From positions 232,321 to 296,320 of the forward strand of contig JAJLPB010000010.1 in the NCBI GenBank assembly GCA_025548565.1: 64,000 nt of DNA. Reading direction: 5' to 3'. Source of the stretch: Rugamonas sp. A1-17. GTDB lineage: Bacteria > Pseudomonadota > Gammaproteobacteria > Burkholderiales > Burkholderiaceae_D. Within the stretch, counting starts at the first letter, position 1. Every line of letters starts with the position of its first letter. Below, one piece after another: positions 9,020 to 17,011 of this stretch. Position numbers and translations under genes: made by a program. Under the pieces are notes generated by a model that worked only from the letters and a program-made list of their open reading frames with translations, made no database searches and was not told the DNA's origin.

Positions 9020-10792
9020 ATGCACCGTTCCCTCACCCTTGGCCGGCTGCGGCAACGCGCCGGCGCGGCCCTGCTGGCCGCGTCCGGTTCGACCTGGTTC
9101 ATTTTCCTGGCCAGCTTCATGCTCGCGCTGATGCTCAGCGCCTGCGGTGGCGGCGGCAGCGGCGCCGCCACCGCGGCGCAGACCACGCAAGCCACCAGCC
9201 AGGGCGCCACCGCCACGCCGGTGGTCAGCATCGGCGCCACGCCGACCGCCACCACCGTCGGCCAGGTCATCACCCTGAGCTGGAGCGTCAGCAATCCCAC
9301 CGAGGCCGGCTGCACCGCGTCCGGCGCCTGGAGCGGCGCGCTGGACAACAGCGGCTCGCGCACCGTCACGGCCGGCGCGGCCGGCACCGCCTACTACACC
9401 GTCACCTGCAGCGGCGTCAGCAAGACCACCAGCGTGGTCGTCAGCTCGCCGCCGCCCTCGCCCACCGTCAACCTGACGCTGGCGCCGGCCAACATCACCA
9501 CCGCGCAGACCTCGGTGCTGAGTTGGTCGTCCGCCAACGCCAGCGGCTGCACCGCCAGCGGCGCCTGGAGCGGCGCCAAGGCCACCTCCGGCTCGGTCAG
9601 CATCGCGTCCACCGTGGCGGGCAATTTCGTCTACACCCTGTCCTGCGCCGGCGACGGCGGCAATGTCAACGCCAGCGCCGCGCTGAGCGTGACCGCGCCG
9701 CTCAGCAACAGCACCGCCATCGTGGTCGACAGCGGCCCGACCGGCGTCAACGGCGCCATCAACATCCCGTACGTCAGCGTGACGGTGTGCCGGCCCGGCA
9801 CCACCACCTGCCAGACCATCGACCACGTGCTGCTCGACACCGGCTCCTACGGCCTGCGCCTGCTGGCGCCGCTCGACGCGGCGCTGAACCTGCCTGCGGT
9901 GCAGACGCCGTCCGGCGCCGATGCCGGCACCTGCGGCAAGTTCATCAGCGGCTATACCTGGGGCGCGGTGCGCCGGGCCGACGTCAAGATGGCGGACGAA
10001 ACCGCCGCCGGCATTTCGATCCAGGTGATCGGCGACGGCGGCGCCAACTACGCGGTCACGCCGTCCAGCTGCAGCAGCGCCGGCAACAACCTCGGGACGC
10101 TGGCGGCGCTGGGCGCCAAGGGCGTGCTGGGCGTCGGCCTGTTCAAGCAGGACTGCGGCGACAGCTGCGCCCGCTCGGCGGTCGGCGGCGCCTACTACGC
10201 CTGCACCGCCAATGGCTGCGTCGCCAGCAGCATGGCGCTGGCCTCGCAGGTCAGCAACCCGGTGGCCTCGTTCGCGGTGAACAACAACGGCGTGGTGCTG
10301 GTGCTGCCCGGCGTCGGCGTCAACGGCCTGACGTCGGTCAGCGGCACGCTGATCTTCGGCGTCAACACGCAGGCCAACAACTCCATCGGCGGCGAGACGC
10401 TGTTCACTACCGACAGCGGCGGCGACTTCAGCACCATCTACAAGGGCAAGACCTACGGCGCCAGCTTCATCGACAGCGGCTCGAACGGCTACTTCTTCAA
10501 CGACAGCACGATCCGCACCTGCTCGGGCGGCGACTTCTACTGCCCGGCCAGCACGCTGTCGCTCAGCGCGACCAACGCCGCCGCCGACGGCAGCGCCAGC
10601 GGCACCGTCAACTTCAGCGTGGCCAATATGGTGCAGCTGGCGTCCACCATCTCGGCGGCGCAGGTCGGCGGCACCGCCGGTACCGGCAACTACTTCGACT
10701 GGGGCCTGCCCTTCTTCTACGGCCGCCGCGTGTTCGTGGTGATGGAGGGCGCCAGCGTCAACGGCAAGACCGGACCGCTCTGGGCGTACTAG
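9020..10792 (+). CDS. DUF3443-type lipoprotein with two Ig-like repeats and pepsin-like motifs
   Basis: 590 residues, ATG at 9020 after GGAGAGG. A long hydrophobic N-terminus ends in LSAC (C42), a lipobox, followed by a Gly/Ala/Thr linker. Two tandem repeats (about 67-141 and 148-225) share the core GCTASGAWSGA and look like bacterial Ig-like domains. The rest is DUF3443: VDSGP..IPYVSVTVC, then LLDTGSYGLRLL (DTGS at 273-276), GVLGVGLF (369-375) and FIDSGSNGYFF (DSGS at 485-488), ending FFYGRRVFVVMEG. Two D[TS]GS motifs about 210 residues apart, with a GVLGVG segment between them, recall the bilobal pepsin fold. That reading is inference. Co-transcribed with the DUF2844 gene. Confidence 0.85.
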   Translation: MHRSLTLGRLRQRAGAALLAASGSTWFIFLASFMLALMLSACGGGGSGAATAAQTTQATSQGATATPVVSIGATPTATTVGQVITLSWSVSNPTEAGCTASGAWSGALDNSGSRTVTAGAAGTAYYTVTCSGVSKTTSVVVSSPPPSPTVNLTLAPANITTAQTSVLSWSSANASGCTASGAWSGAKATSGSVSIASTVAGNFVYTLSCAGDGGNVNASAALSVTAPLSNSTAIVVDSGPTGVNGAINIPYVSVTVCRPGTTTCQTIDHVLLDTGSYGLRLLAPLDAALNLPAVQTPSGADAGTCGKFISGYTWGAVRRADVKMADETAAGISIQVIGDGGANYAVTPSSCSSAGNNLGTLAALGAKGVLGVGLFKQDCGDSCARSAVGGAYYACTANGCVASSMALASQVSNPVASFAVNNNGVVLVLPGVGVNGLTSVSGTLIFGVNTQANNSIGGETLFTTDSGGDFSTIYKGKTYGASFIDSGSNGYFFNDSTIRTCSGGDFYCPASTLSLSATNAAADGSASGTVNFSVANMVQLASTISAAQVGGTAGTGNYFDWGLPFFYGRRVFVVMEGASVNGKTGPLWAY

Positions 10793-10804
10793 CGTCCTGC
10801 TTTG

Positions 10805-11728
10805 CTACACCTGCATGGCGCGCACGCCGGCTGCGCAAATCGCGCTGACGTGCGCGCGCAACCAGCGGTGCGCGGGGTCGGCCTGATGGCGCTTGTGCCA
10901 GCTTTGCGACACCTGCACCGTCGGCGCCTCGATAGGCAAGCGGAACAGCTGCAGGCGGTGGTGTTCCTTGCCCCAGTGCGCAAACGGCTCGGGCATGGCC
11001 GCGATGAAGTCCGAGGTGGAGGCCATGACCAGCGCCGCCTGCACGCCGGGCGCGACGATGGCGACGTTGCGCCGCACGCCCGCCGCCTCCAGCGCCGCGT
11101 CGAGCCGGCTGATGCCCGAGCCGTGTTGAGACGCCGAAATGTGCGGCCAGGCCACAAACGCCTTCAAACCGACCTTGCCGCGTGGCCCCTTGGCAAGCAG
11201 CGGGTGCCCTTGCCGCACCACGCCGACGAATGAGCTCTCGAACAGCGCCTCATCGACGATGTCCGGTTCCGATGCCGCGGGCACGCCGATGTCCAGATCG
11301 ATCGCTCCACTGCGCAGCACATCCGTATTCTTGTTCGCGCGCGGCACGAAACGCAGGCTGACGCCGGGCGCCTCCGCCATCATCGCGCTCACCAGCCGCG
11401 TGGCCCAGACGCCGACGAAGCCGTCGCTGGCGCGCAGCGTGAAGGTGCGCCGCAGTTGCGACAGGTCGAGCTCGTCGGAGAAGAAAATGCTGCGCACCTC
11501 GTCAATCGCCGCGCGTACGCGCTCATGCATGGCCAGCGCGCGCTGGGTCGGCGCCAGCCCCCGCCCTGCGGCGACGAACAATGGATCGGCGGCAGCGGCG
11601 CGCAAGCGCGCCAGGCGGCGGCTCATCGCCGACGGGCTGACATGCAAGGCCTGCGCGGCGCCCACCACGCTGCCTTCGCGCAGCAGCGCATCCAGGTCCA
11701 GCAGCATATTGAAATCGACTTGGCTCAT
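10805..11728 (-). CDS. LysR-family transcriptional regulator
   Basis: 307 residues. The N-terminal helix-turn-helix reads GAAQALHVSPSAMSRRLARLR (about residues 23-43), followed by the usual effector-binding domain. It is divergently oriented from the EamA transporter gene, separated by about 100 bp, the classic LysR arrangement. It probably controls that transporter and itself; the signal is unknown. The final residues (HKRHQADPAHRWLR) are a common C-terminal pattern in this family. Confidence 0.87.
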   Translation of the reverse strand: MSQVDFNMLLDLDALLREGSVVGAAQALHVSPSAMSRRLARLRAAAADPLFVAAGRGLAPTQRALAMHERVRAAIDEVRSIFFSDELDLSQLRRTFTLRASDGFVGVWATRLVSAMMAEAPGVSLRFVPRANKNTDVLRSGAIDLDIGVPAASEPDIVDEALFESSFVGVVRQGHPLLAKGPRGKVGLKAFVAWPHISASQHGSGISRLDAALEAAGVRRNVAIVAPGVQAALVMASTSDFIAAMPEPFAHWGKEHHRLQLFRLPIEAPTVQVSQSWHKRHQADPAHRWLRAHVSAICAAGVRAMQV

Positions 11729-11827
11729 TCATGCATCCCATGCATTCATTTCGTGCAATCATATCACTGTACACAGCAATGAACTGCGTGAGACGATCCT
11801 TGCAACACGACCATGCAAGGATCTCCG

Positions 11828-12745
11828 ATGCCACCCTCCTCCATTGCGCGCCAGGCGGCGCCGCCCGCGTTTTCCATCTACCCGCTGCTCGCCGTGCTGA
11901 TCTGGACGGGCAACACGCTGGTCACCAAGGCGGCGGCAGGCGTGATCGCGCCATCCGCCATCACTTTCTATCGCTGGCTGCTGGCCGGCCTGGTGCTGAC
12001 GCCGTTCGTGCTGCCGTCGCTGATCCGGCAACGCGCGGCCGTGGCCGCCCAGCTGCCGCGCCTGGCGCTGCTGGGCTGCCTCGGCATGGGCCTCTACCAG
12101 GGCTTGGCGTACCAGGCCGCGCAAACCACATCGGCCATCAATATGGGCGTCATCGTGGCGACGATGCCGCTGATGTCGGCGCTGCTGTCGAGCCGGCTTG
12201 CGGGCGAATCGTTGTCCGTGGAGCGGCTGTGCGGAGCGGGCTTGTCGCTGGCCGGGCTGGTCATCCTGAGCACACGCGGCCAGCCGCTTGGGCTGCTGCA
12301 GGGTGCTGTGCACGCCGGCGACGGCCTGATGCTGCTGGCGGTCGGGTCCAACGCCCTGTACGGCGTGCTGATCAAACGATGGGCGATGCCGCTGTCGACA
12401 TGGCTACAGCTGTATGTGCAGATCGCCTGCGGCCTGCTGCTCATCCTGCCTTTCTGGTGGTTGGCGCCGCCATCGCCGGTGACGGCGGCCAGCATGCCGC
12501 TGATCCTGTATGCGGGCACGCTGGCGTCGATCGGCGCGCCGTTCTGCTGGATGAGCGGCATCAAGCAACTGGATCCCACACGCGCCAGCCTGTTCATGAA
12601 CTTGCTGCCGGTGTTCGTGGCGCTGGCCGCCGCCGTGCTGCTGCATGAACGCCTGCACGGCTACCACGCGCTGGGCGGCCTGCTGGCGCTGTCTGGCGTC
12701 TGGCTGGGCATGGCGAACCGGCGGAGCGGTGGTCCGGCCAAGTGA
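11828..12745 (+). CDS. EamA/DMT-family membrane transporter
   Basis: 305 residues, about ten hydrophobic segments in two EamA-like halves. The ATG at 11828 is preferred over an in-frame ATG at 11813 because AAGGA lies 6 bases before it. Conserved features are WTGNTLVTKAA near the start, an ARASLFMNLLPVF-like stretch (TRASLFMNLLPVF) in the second half, and HALGGLLALSGVWL at the end. The family moves amino acids, metabolites or nucleotide sugars, usually outward; the substrate cannot be told. Probably controlled by the divergent LysR. Confidence 0.85.
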   Translation: MPPSSIARQAAPPAFSIYPLLAVLIWTGNTLVTKAAAGVIAPSAITFYRWLLAGLVLTPFVLPSLIRQRAAVAAQLPRLALLGCLGMGLYQGLAYQAAQTTSAINMGVIVATMPLMSALLSSRLAGESLSVERLCGAGLSLAGLVILSTRGQPLGLLQGAVHAGDGLMLLAVGSNALYGVLIKRWAMPLSTWLQLYVQIACGLLLILPFWWLAPPSPVTAASMPLILYAGTLASIGAPFCWMSGIKQLDPTRASLFMNLLPVFVALAAAVLLHERLHGYHALGGLLALSGVWLGMANRRSGGPAK

Positions 12746-12773
12746 CGCCCGTCGGGTCCGCAATGTTTGCGTA

Positions 12774-12791
12774 TTGTCACGACAATGTCAT
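12774..12791 (+). promoter_or_regulatory. Pho-box-like direct repeat upstream of the CpdB-like gene
   Basis: TTGTCAC-GACA-ATGTCAT gives two 7-bp TGTCA-type repeats with an 11-bp period, as in PhoB sites. A -10-like GATACA begins 8-9 bases downstream. Binding by PhoB is inference. Confidence 0.5.
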
Positions 12792-12842
12792 GTAAATTGG
12801 ATACAGTTCCCAGCTTAAATTTTCTTAATTTGCGGGGAAGCA

Positions 12843-14939
12843 ATGAAACTGAATCTGGTGATGTTGGCTGCGATGACGGCAGCGGGTCTGGTCGGTTGCG
12901 GAGGCGACTATACGCCACCGCCGGCCGTCGCGGAAGGCACGACCGTCACGCTGGCGCTGATGGAGACCACCGACATCCACGCCAACGTGATGAGCTACAA
13001 CTACTACTCACTGGCGGAAGACACCAGCCTGGGCCTGGAACGCACCTCGACCCTGGTCGCTGCGGCGCGCGCGGAAAACCCGAACAATGTGCTGCTGGAC
13101 GACGGCGACGTAATCCAGGGCACGCTGCTGGGCGACATGCAGGCCGTCACCAAGCCGGTCGCCTGCACCGACACCATGGCCGTCCACAAGGTCATGAACG
13201 CGATGAAGTACGACGGCGGCGGCTTCGGCAACCACGAGTTCAACTACGGTCTTCCGCTGCTGAGCCAGATCACCAACACCGACTTCGGCATTCCCGGCGT
13301 GGCCAAGCCCAGCGGCACCTGCGGCGCGCCGGCCTTCCCGCTGGTGCTGACCAACGTCACCGGCGTGGCCAGCAACAAGCCCATCGTGCAGCCGTACACG
13401 CTGCTGCCGCGCACCTTCACCGCCACCAAGCCGGACGGCAGCAAGGTCGACGTCAAGCTGAACATCGGCATCATGAGCTTCGTGCCGCCGCAAATCCTGG
13501 ACTGGGACCAGAAGAACCTGGCAGGCAAGGTCGCCGTGACCGGCGTGCAGGAAGCGGCCAAGCAGTACGTGCCGGAGATGCGCACCAAGGGCGCCGACCT
13601 GGTGGTGGCGCTGTCGCACGGCGGCCTGGACCCGAGCGCCTACAGCCCGAAAATGGAGAACGGCAGCTATCACCTGACCAGCACCGGCATCGACGCGCTG
13701 CTGATCGGCCACTCGCACCTGATCTTCCCTAAGGGTAAAGAGACCGGCGCGGCCCCGCTGGACTCATCGTTCTCGGCCTTCCCGGCCAGCGCCAAGATCG
13801 ACGCCATCAACGGCTTCGTCAACGGCGTGCCGACCGTGATGGCGCAAAGCTGGGGCCGCCGTCTGGGCATCATCAAGATGACGCTGGTCTACACCGGCGG
13901 CAAGTGGGTGGTGCAGCAAGATAAGACCACGGTGGAATCGCGCGGCTTCAAGTATGCCGACGGCACCACCATCGTCAAGGCCGATCCGGCCATCGCGCCC
14001 ATCGTCGCCACCGAGCACGCGGCCACCATCGCCTACGCCAGGCAGCCGCTGGGCGTGAGCACCGACTTCGAAATGTCGGCCTACTTCTCGCTGGTGGGCG
14101 ATGTCAGCGCGATCCAGCTGGTCAACCAGGCGCAGCTGGACTATGTGAAGAAATTCATCGCCGCCAGCACCGACGCCACCATCGCCAGCTACAAGAACAT
14201 TCCGGTGATCTCGTGCAGCGCGCCGTTCAAGGCCGGCCGCAACGGTCCCTCCGACTTCACCGACGTCGCGCCGGGCGCCAGCGCGGCCGCGCCGGTCGGC
14301 CTGCAAGTGCGCAATCCGGGCGACCTCTACCTGTACAGCAACAACAACCTGCAGGCGGTGAAGATCAAGGGTTCGGACCTGAAGGCCTGGCTGGAAACGG
14401 CGGCCAAGCAGTTCGGCCAGATCGACCCGGCCAAGACCGCCGAGCAGGACCTGGTGCCGTCGTACGGCACGATCTACAACTACGACGTGTTCTACGCCGA
14501 GAACAACGCGCTGACCTATCAGATCGACGTGACCAAGCCGGCCGGCAGCCGCATCGTCAACCTGACTTACCTGGGCAAGGCCGTGGCCGACGGGGACGAC
14601 TTCATCGTCGCCACCAACGACTACCGCGCGGGCGGTGGCGGCGCCGTGCCTGGCATCGACGGCAGCAAGACCATCATCAAGTCGCCGGACGCCAACCAGA
14701 CCGTGGTCAGCAACTACCTGGCGGCGCAGGGCGCGGCCAGCGGCAAGGTCACGCTGGCGGGCAACGGCAGCGCGCGCAGCTGGAGCTTCGTCAAGGTGGC
14801 GACGGCCGGTCCGGTGATCCTGCGCTCGGCGCCGGGCCACCTGGCGCTGGCCAAGAGCAGCGGCATCACCGCCGTCACAGCCGAGGGTGCGCTGGATGCC
14901 AGCGGCTTCGCCAAGTACGCTATCGATCTGAGCAAGTAA
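12843..14939 (+). CDS. Periplasmic 5'-nucleotidase / 2',3'-cyclic-nucleotide phosphodiesterase family lipoprotein (CpdB-like)
   Basis: 698 residues. The N-terminus has a lipobox LVGC (C19), so it is probably lipid-anchored, unlike soluble periplasmic CpdB. The calcineurin-like metal-binding motifs are in order: TTDIHANV (D44, H46), DDGDVIQG (from 86), GNHEF (129-133), SHGG (258-261) and GHSH (289-292). The second half is the 5'-nucleotidase C-terminal substrate domain. Family role: dephosphorylation of extracellular nucleotides or cyclic nucleotides to recover phosphate and nucleosides. A Pho-box-like repeat in front suggests induction by phosphate starvation. The exact substrate preference (cyclic phosphodiester or 3'/5' monophosphate) is not decided by the sequence. 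Confidence 0.87.
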   Translation: MKLNLVMLAAMTAAGLVGCGGDYTPPPAVAEGTTVTLALMETTDIHANVMSYNYYSLAEDTSLGLERTSTLVAAARAENPNNVLLDDGDVIQGTLLGDMQAVTKPVACTDTMAVHKVMNAMKYDGGGFGNHEFNYGLPLLSQITNTDFGIPGVAKPSGTCGAPAFPLVLTNVTGVASNKPIVQPYTLLPRTFTATKPDGSKVDVKLNIGIMSFVPPQILDWDQKNLAGKVAVTGVQEAAKQYVPEMRTKGADLVVALSHGGLDPSAYSPKMENGSYHLTSTGIDALLIGHSHLIFPKGKETGAAPLDSSFSAFPASAKIDAINGFVNGVPTVMAQSWGRRLGIIKMTLVYTGGKWVVQQDKTTVESRGFKYADGTTIVKADPAIAPIVATEHAATIAYARQPLGVSTDFEMSAYFSLVGDVSAIQLVNQAQLDYVKKFIAASTDATIASYKNIPVISCSAPFKAGRNGPSDFTDVAPGASAAAPVGLQVRNPGDLYLYSNNNLQAVKIKGSDLKAWLETAAKQFGQIDPAKTAEQDLVPSYGTIYNYDVFYAENNALTYQIDVTKPAGSRIVNLTYLGKAVADGDDFIVATNDYRAGGGGAVPGIDGSKTIIKSPDANQTVVSNYLAAQGAASGKVTLAGNGSARSWSFVKVATAGPVILRSAPGHLALAKSSGITAVTAEGALDASGFAKYAIDLSK

Positions 14940-14991
14940 GCGGATGTGCGGGGCCGGCATGGCCGGCTCCGTTAATCGTGAGGTCACTATC

Positions 14992-15735
14992 ATGCAAATG
15001 AAAAATTATCCCGGCGTCGCGTTGATCGGCCTGCTCGCGGGCGTGTTCCTGTTCGGCTGCCAGCTGCAGCAGGAGAAGCCGACTTCGGCGCAAATCGAGA
15101 CGGTCGGCATGAAGGCCATGCAGCAGGCCGACGCCAGTGCCGAGCGCAAGCTGATGTCGTGGTCGGCGCAAAATATGCCGGTGGCGCAGCGCGAGCTGGC
15201 GCTGTTGTACCAGACCCGTCCCGAGCAGCGGGCGCAGTCGCTGAAGCTGTTCGAGCAGGCCGCGCGCGGCGGCGATGTGGACGCGGCCTATCAGTTGGGC
15301 GAGATGCTGCGCGTGGGCGTGGCCGGCGTGGCGGCGGTGCCTGCCGCGGCGGCGCCATGGTATGAGATGGCGGCCAGGCAGCATCACGCGCGGGCGGCGC
15401 TGATGCTGGGCATGCTCTACAAAAATGGCGACGGCGTCGCGCGCGACGATGCGCAGGCGGCGCAGTGGCTGAAGGTTGCCAGCGATCTTGGCAATCCGCA
15501 CGCCATGTTCCTGCTGTCCTACATCTACCGGGATGGCCGTGGCGTGGCGCAGGACAGCGTGCAGGCGCGCCATTTGCTGGAGGAAGCGGCCGAGCACGAG
15601 TATCCGCCGGCGATCCAGGAACTGGCGATGACGGTACAGCTGGGCGACGCGCTCAGCCCGAAGGACGAACGCCGCGCCGGCTACCTGCTCAAGGAAGCCG
15701 CCGAGCACCGCCACAACAACTGGAATCGCTTCTGA
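14992..15735 (+). CDS. Sel1-like repeat lipoprotein
   Basis: 247 residues, ATG at 14992 with GTGAGGT 7 bases before. The lipobox is LFGC (C23). The rest is a run of Sel1-type helical repeats (AAYQLGEMLRVG, AALMLGMLYKNGDGV, AMFLLSYIYRDGRGV, AIQELAMTVQLGD). Such repeats form a curved protein-binding solenoid. It lies 52 bases after the CpdB-like gene and may be co-transcribed. The partner is unknown. Confidence 0.82.
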   Translation: MQMKNYPGVALIGLLAGVFLFGCQLQQEKPTSAQIETVGMKAMQQADASAERKLMSWSAQNMPVAQRELALLYQTRPEQRAQSLKLFEQAARGGDVDAAYQLGEMLRVGVAGVAAVPAAAAPWYEMAARQHHARAALMLGMLYKNGDGVARDDAQAAQWLKVASDLGNPHAMFLLSYIYRDGRGVAQDSVQARHLLEEAAEHEYPPAIQELAMTVQLGDALSPKDERRAGYLLKEAAEHRHNNWNRF

Positions 15736-15807
15736 CGACAGGCTTATGTACACCGGGGCCGTCCAGGCGCGCGATGCTAAAATCGAGTCTCGCGTCTGGA
15801 GGTTGCC

Positions 15808-16098
15808 ATGCCTACGATAACCATTCATGTTTCAGAGGAACTCAACGAGCGCCTGGCCTGCGCCGTCGAAGACAATAAACTGACAGCTGAAGATTTCGTT
15901 CTGCTGGCCATCGCCGAGAAATTGGAACGACCTGAGGCTCTGGACGCGCAGACAAGCGCCAGCTATGCTGAATATTTACGGTCAGGCGAATCCGTCCCAT
16001 TGACCGAAGTAAGTGAATACTTCGAAAGCCGCATCGCCGGCGATGCCGCGCGTCGACCTGACTCACGACGCCGACAACGATCTCGAAGAGATCTTTGA
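15808..16098 (+). CDS. Antitoxin of a RelE/ParE-type toxin-antitoxin pair
   Basis: 96 residues. The N-terminus (MPTITIHVSEELNERLACAVEDN) fits a short ribbon-helix-helix DNA-binding domain, and the C-terminal part is polar as in toxin-neutralising tails. GGAGG lies 8 bases before the start. Its 3' end overlaps the toxin start by about 56 bases in another frame. It probably binds its own promoter and the toxin. The assignment rests on the neighbour and on the N-terminal pattern. Confidence 0.7.
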   Translation: MPTITIHVSEELNERLACAVEDNKLTAEDFVLLAIAEKLERPEALDAQTSASYAEYLRSGESVPLTEVSEYFESRIAGDAARRPDSRRRQRSRRDL

Positions 16099-16321
16099 CC
16101 ACCTCGCTCAGTTCGACGCCAAAAACGCCGCCGCCAAAGTCCGGGAGATTCATCGAGAACTCGGCGTCCTGGCTCAGAACCCAATGATAGGCCGTCCGCT
16201 CTGCGGCGATATTCGGGAATTATTAATTGGAAAACGCCCACACGGCTATGCGGCACGCTATCGCTACAAGCGTGGCGGCATCGTCCTGATTCTTTCCATT
16301 CGCAGCCAGCGGCAAGGTTGA
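16043..16321 (+). CDS. RelE/ParE-family toxin
   Basis: 92 residues from ATG 16043 (a GTG at 16013 is also in frame). The sequence PRVDLTHDADNDLEEIFDHLAQFD, then GVLAQNPMIGRPLCGDIRELLIG and GYAARYRYKRGGIVLILSIRSQRQ follows the ParE/RelE core order. ParE members poison gyrase and RelE members cut mRNA on the ribosome; which applies is not clear. It overlaps the antitoxin gene, which couples translation. Confidence 0.78.
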   Translation: MPRVDLTHDADNDLEEIFDHLAQFDAKNAAAKVREIHRELGVLAQNPMIGRPLCGDIRELLIGKRPHGYAARYRYKRGGIVLILSIRSQRQG

Positions 16322-16401
16322 ACAACGCACAGACCGTCGTTGATCGCGCTCCTAGACTGGGTTCGCAGCATCCCCATTCATTCGCCACGCAAGGAGCCGA
16401 T

Positions 16402-16908
16402 ATGAGAACCACCTCCCGCCCGCAAGACAAAATACCCAAGCCCCTCCCCACCGAGACCGAGCCGCAGGACGCCATCACGCTGCTGACGGAAGACCATGAG
16501 CACGTCAAGTCGCTGTTCGAGCAATACGAAGAACTGGGCGATCGCGCGCATGTCAGCAAGCAAAAACTGGCCTTGCAGATCTGCACCGAATTGACCAAGC
16601 ACGCCACGGCGGAAGAGGAAATCTTCTACCCCGCCGTGCGCGCCGCGGCCAAGGCGGACGACCTGATGGACGAAGCCCTGGTCGAGCACGCCTCCGCCAA
16701 GGACCTGATCGCTCAGATCATTTCAATGGAGGCCACCGACGATCTGTACGACGCCAAGGTCAAGGTACTGTCCGACCTGATCGAGCACCATGTCCAGGAA
16801 GAGGAAGGCGAGATGTTCCCCAAAGCCCGCAACGCCAAGCTGGACCTCGATGCGCTGGGCGCCGAGATCGCCGCGCGCAAGGAGCAAATCGAACTGCCGC
16901 CGCACTAG
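16402..16908 (+). CDS. Hemerythrin HHE-domain protein
   Basis: 168 residues, ATG at 16402 after AAGGAG. The histidine/glutamate pattern of an HHE four-helix bundle is visible: DHEHVKSLFEQYEE, KHATAEEEIFYPAV, EHASAKDLI and EHHVQEEEGEMFP. Such proteins bind a di-iron site and are linked to oxygen or nitric-oxide sensing and iron handling in the cytoplasm. No genetic partner is evident. Confidence 0.88.
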   Translation: MRTTSRPQDKIPKPLPTETEPQDAITLLTEDHEHVKSLFEQYEELGDRAHVSKQKLALQICTELTKHATAEEEIFYPAVRAAAKADDLMDEALVEHASAKDLIAQIISMEATDDLYDAKVKVLSDLIEHHVQEEEGEMFPKARNAKLDLDALGAEIAARKEQIELPPH

Positions 16909-17011
16909 GCCCGCTCATTCAGAACGCCAGTTCCCTGGCGCGGCTGCCGCTCTGCCAGCCGGTCGGCGGCCGGGCGGCGCCCCGCTACGACGGCGCGCAA
17001 CGTGAAATTTT

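Noticed and set aside
12773..12786. ATTGTC-AC-GACAAT as a simple palindromic operator
   Set aside because: The overlapping 11-bp-period TGTCA direct repeat explains the sequence better in front of a phosphate-releasing enzyme.
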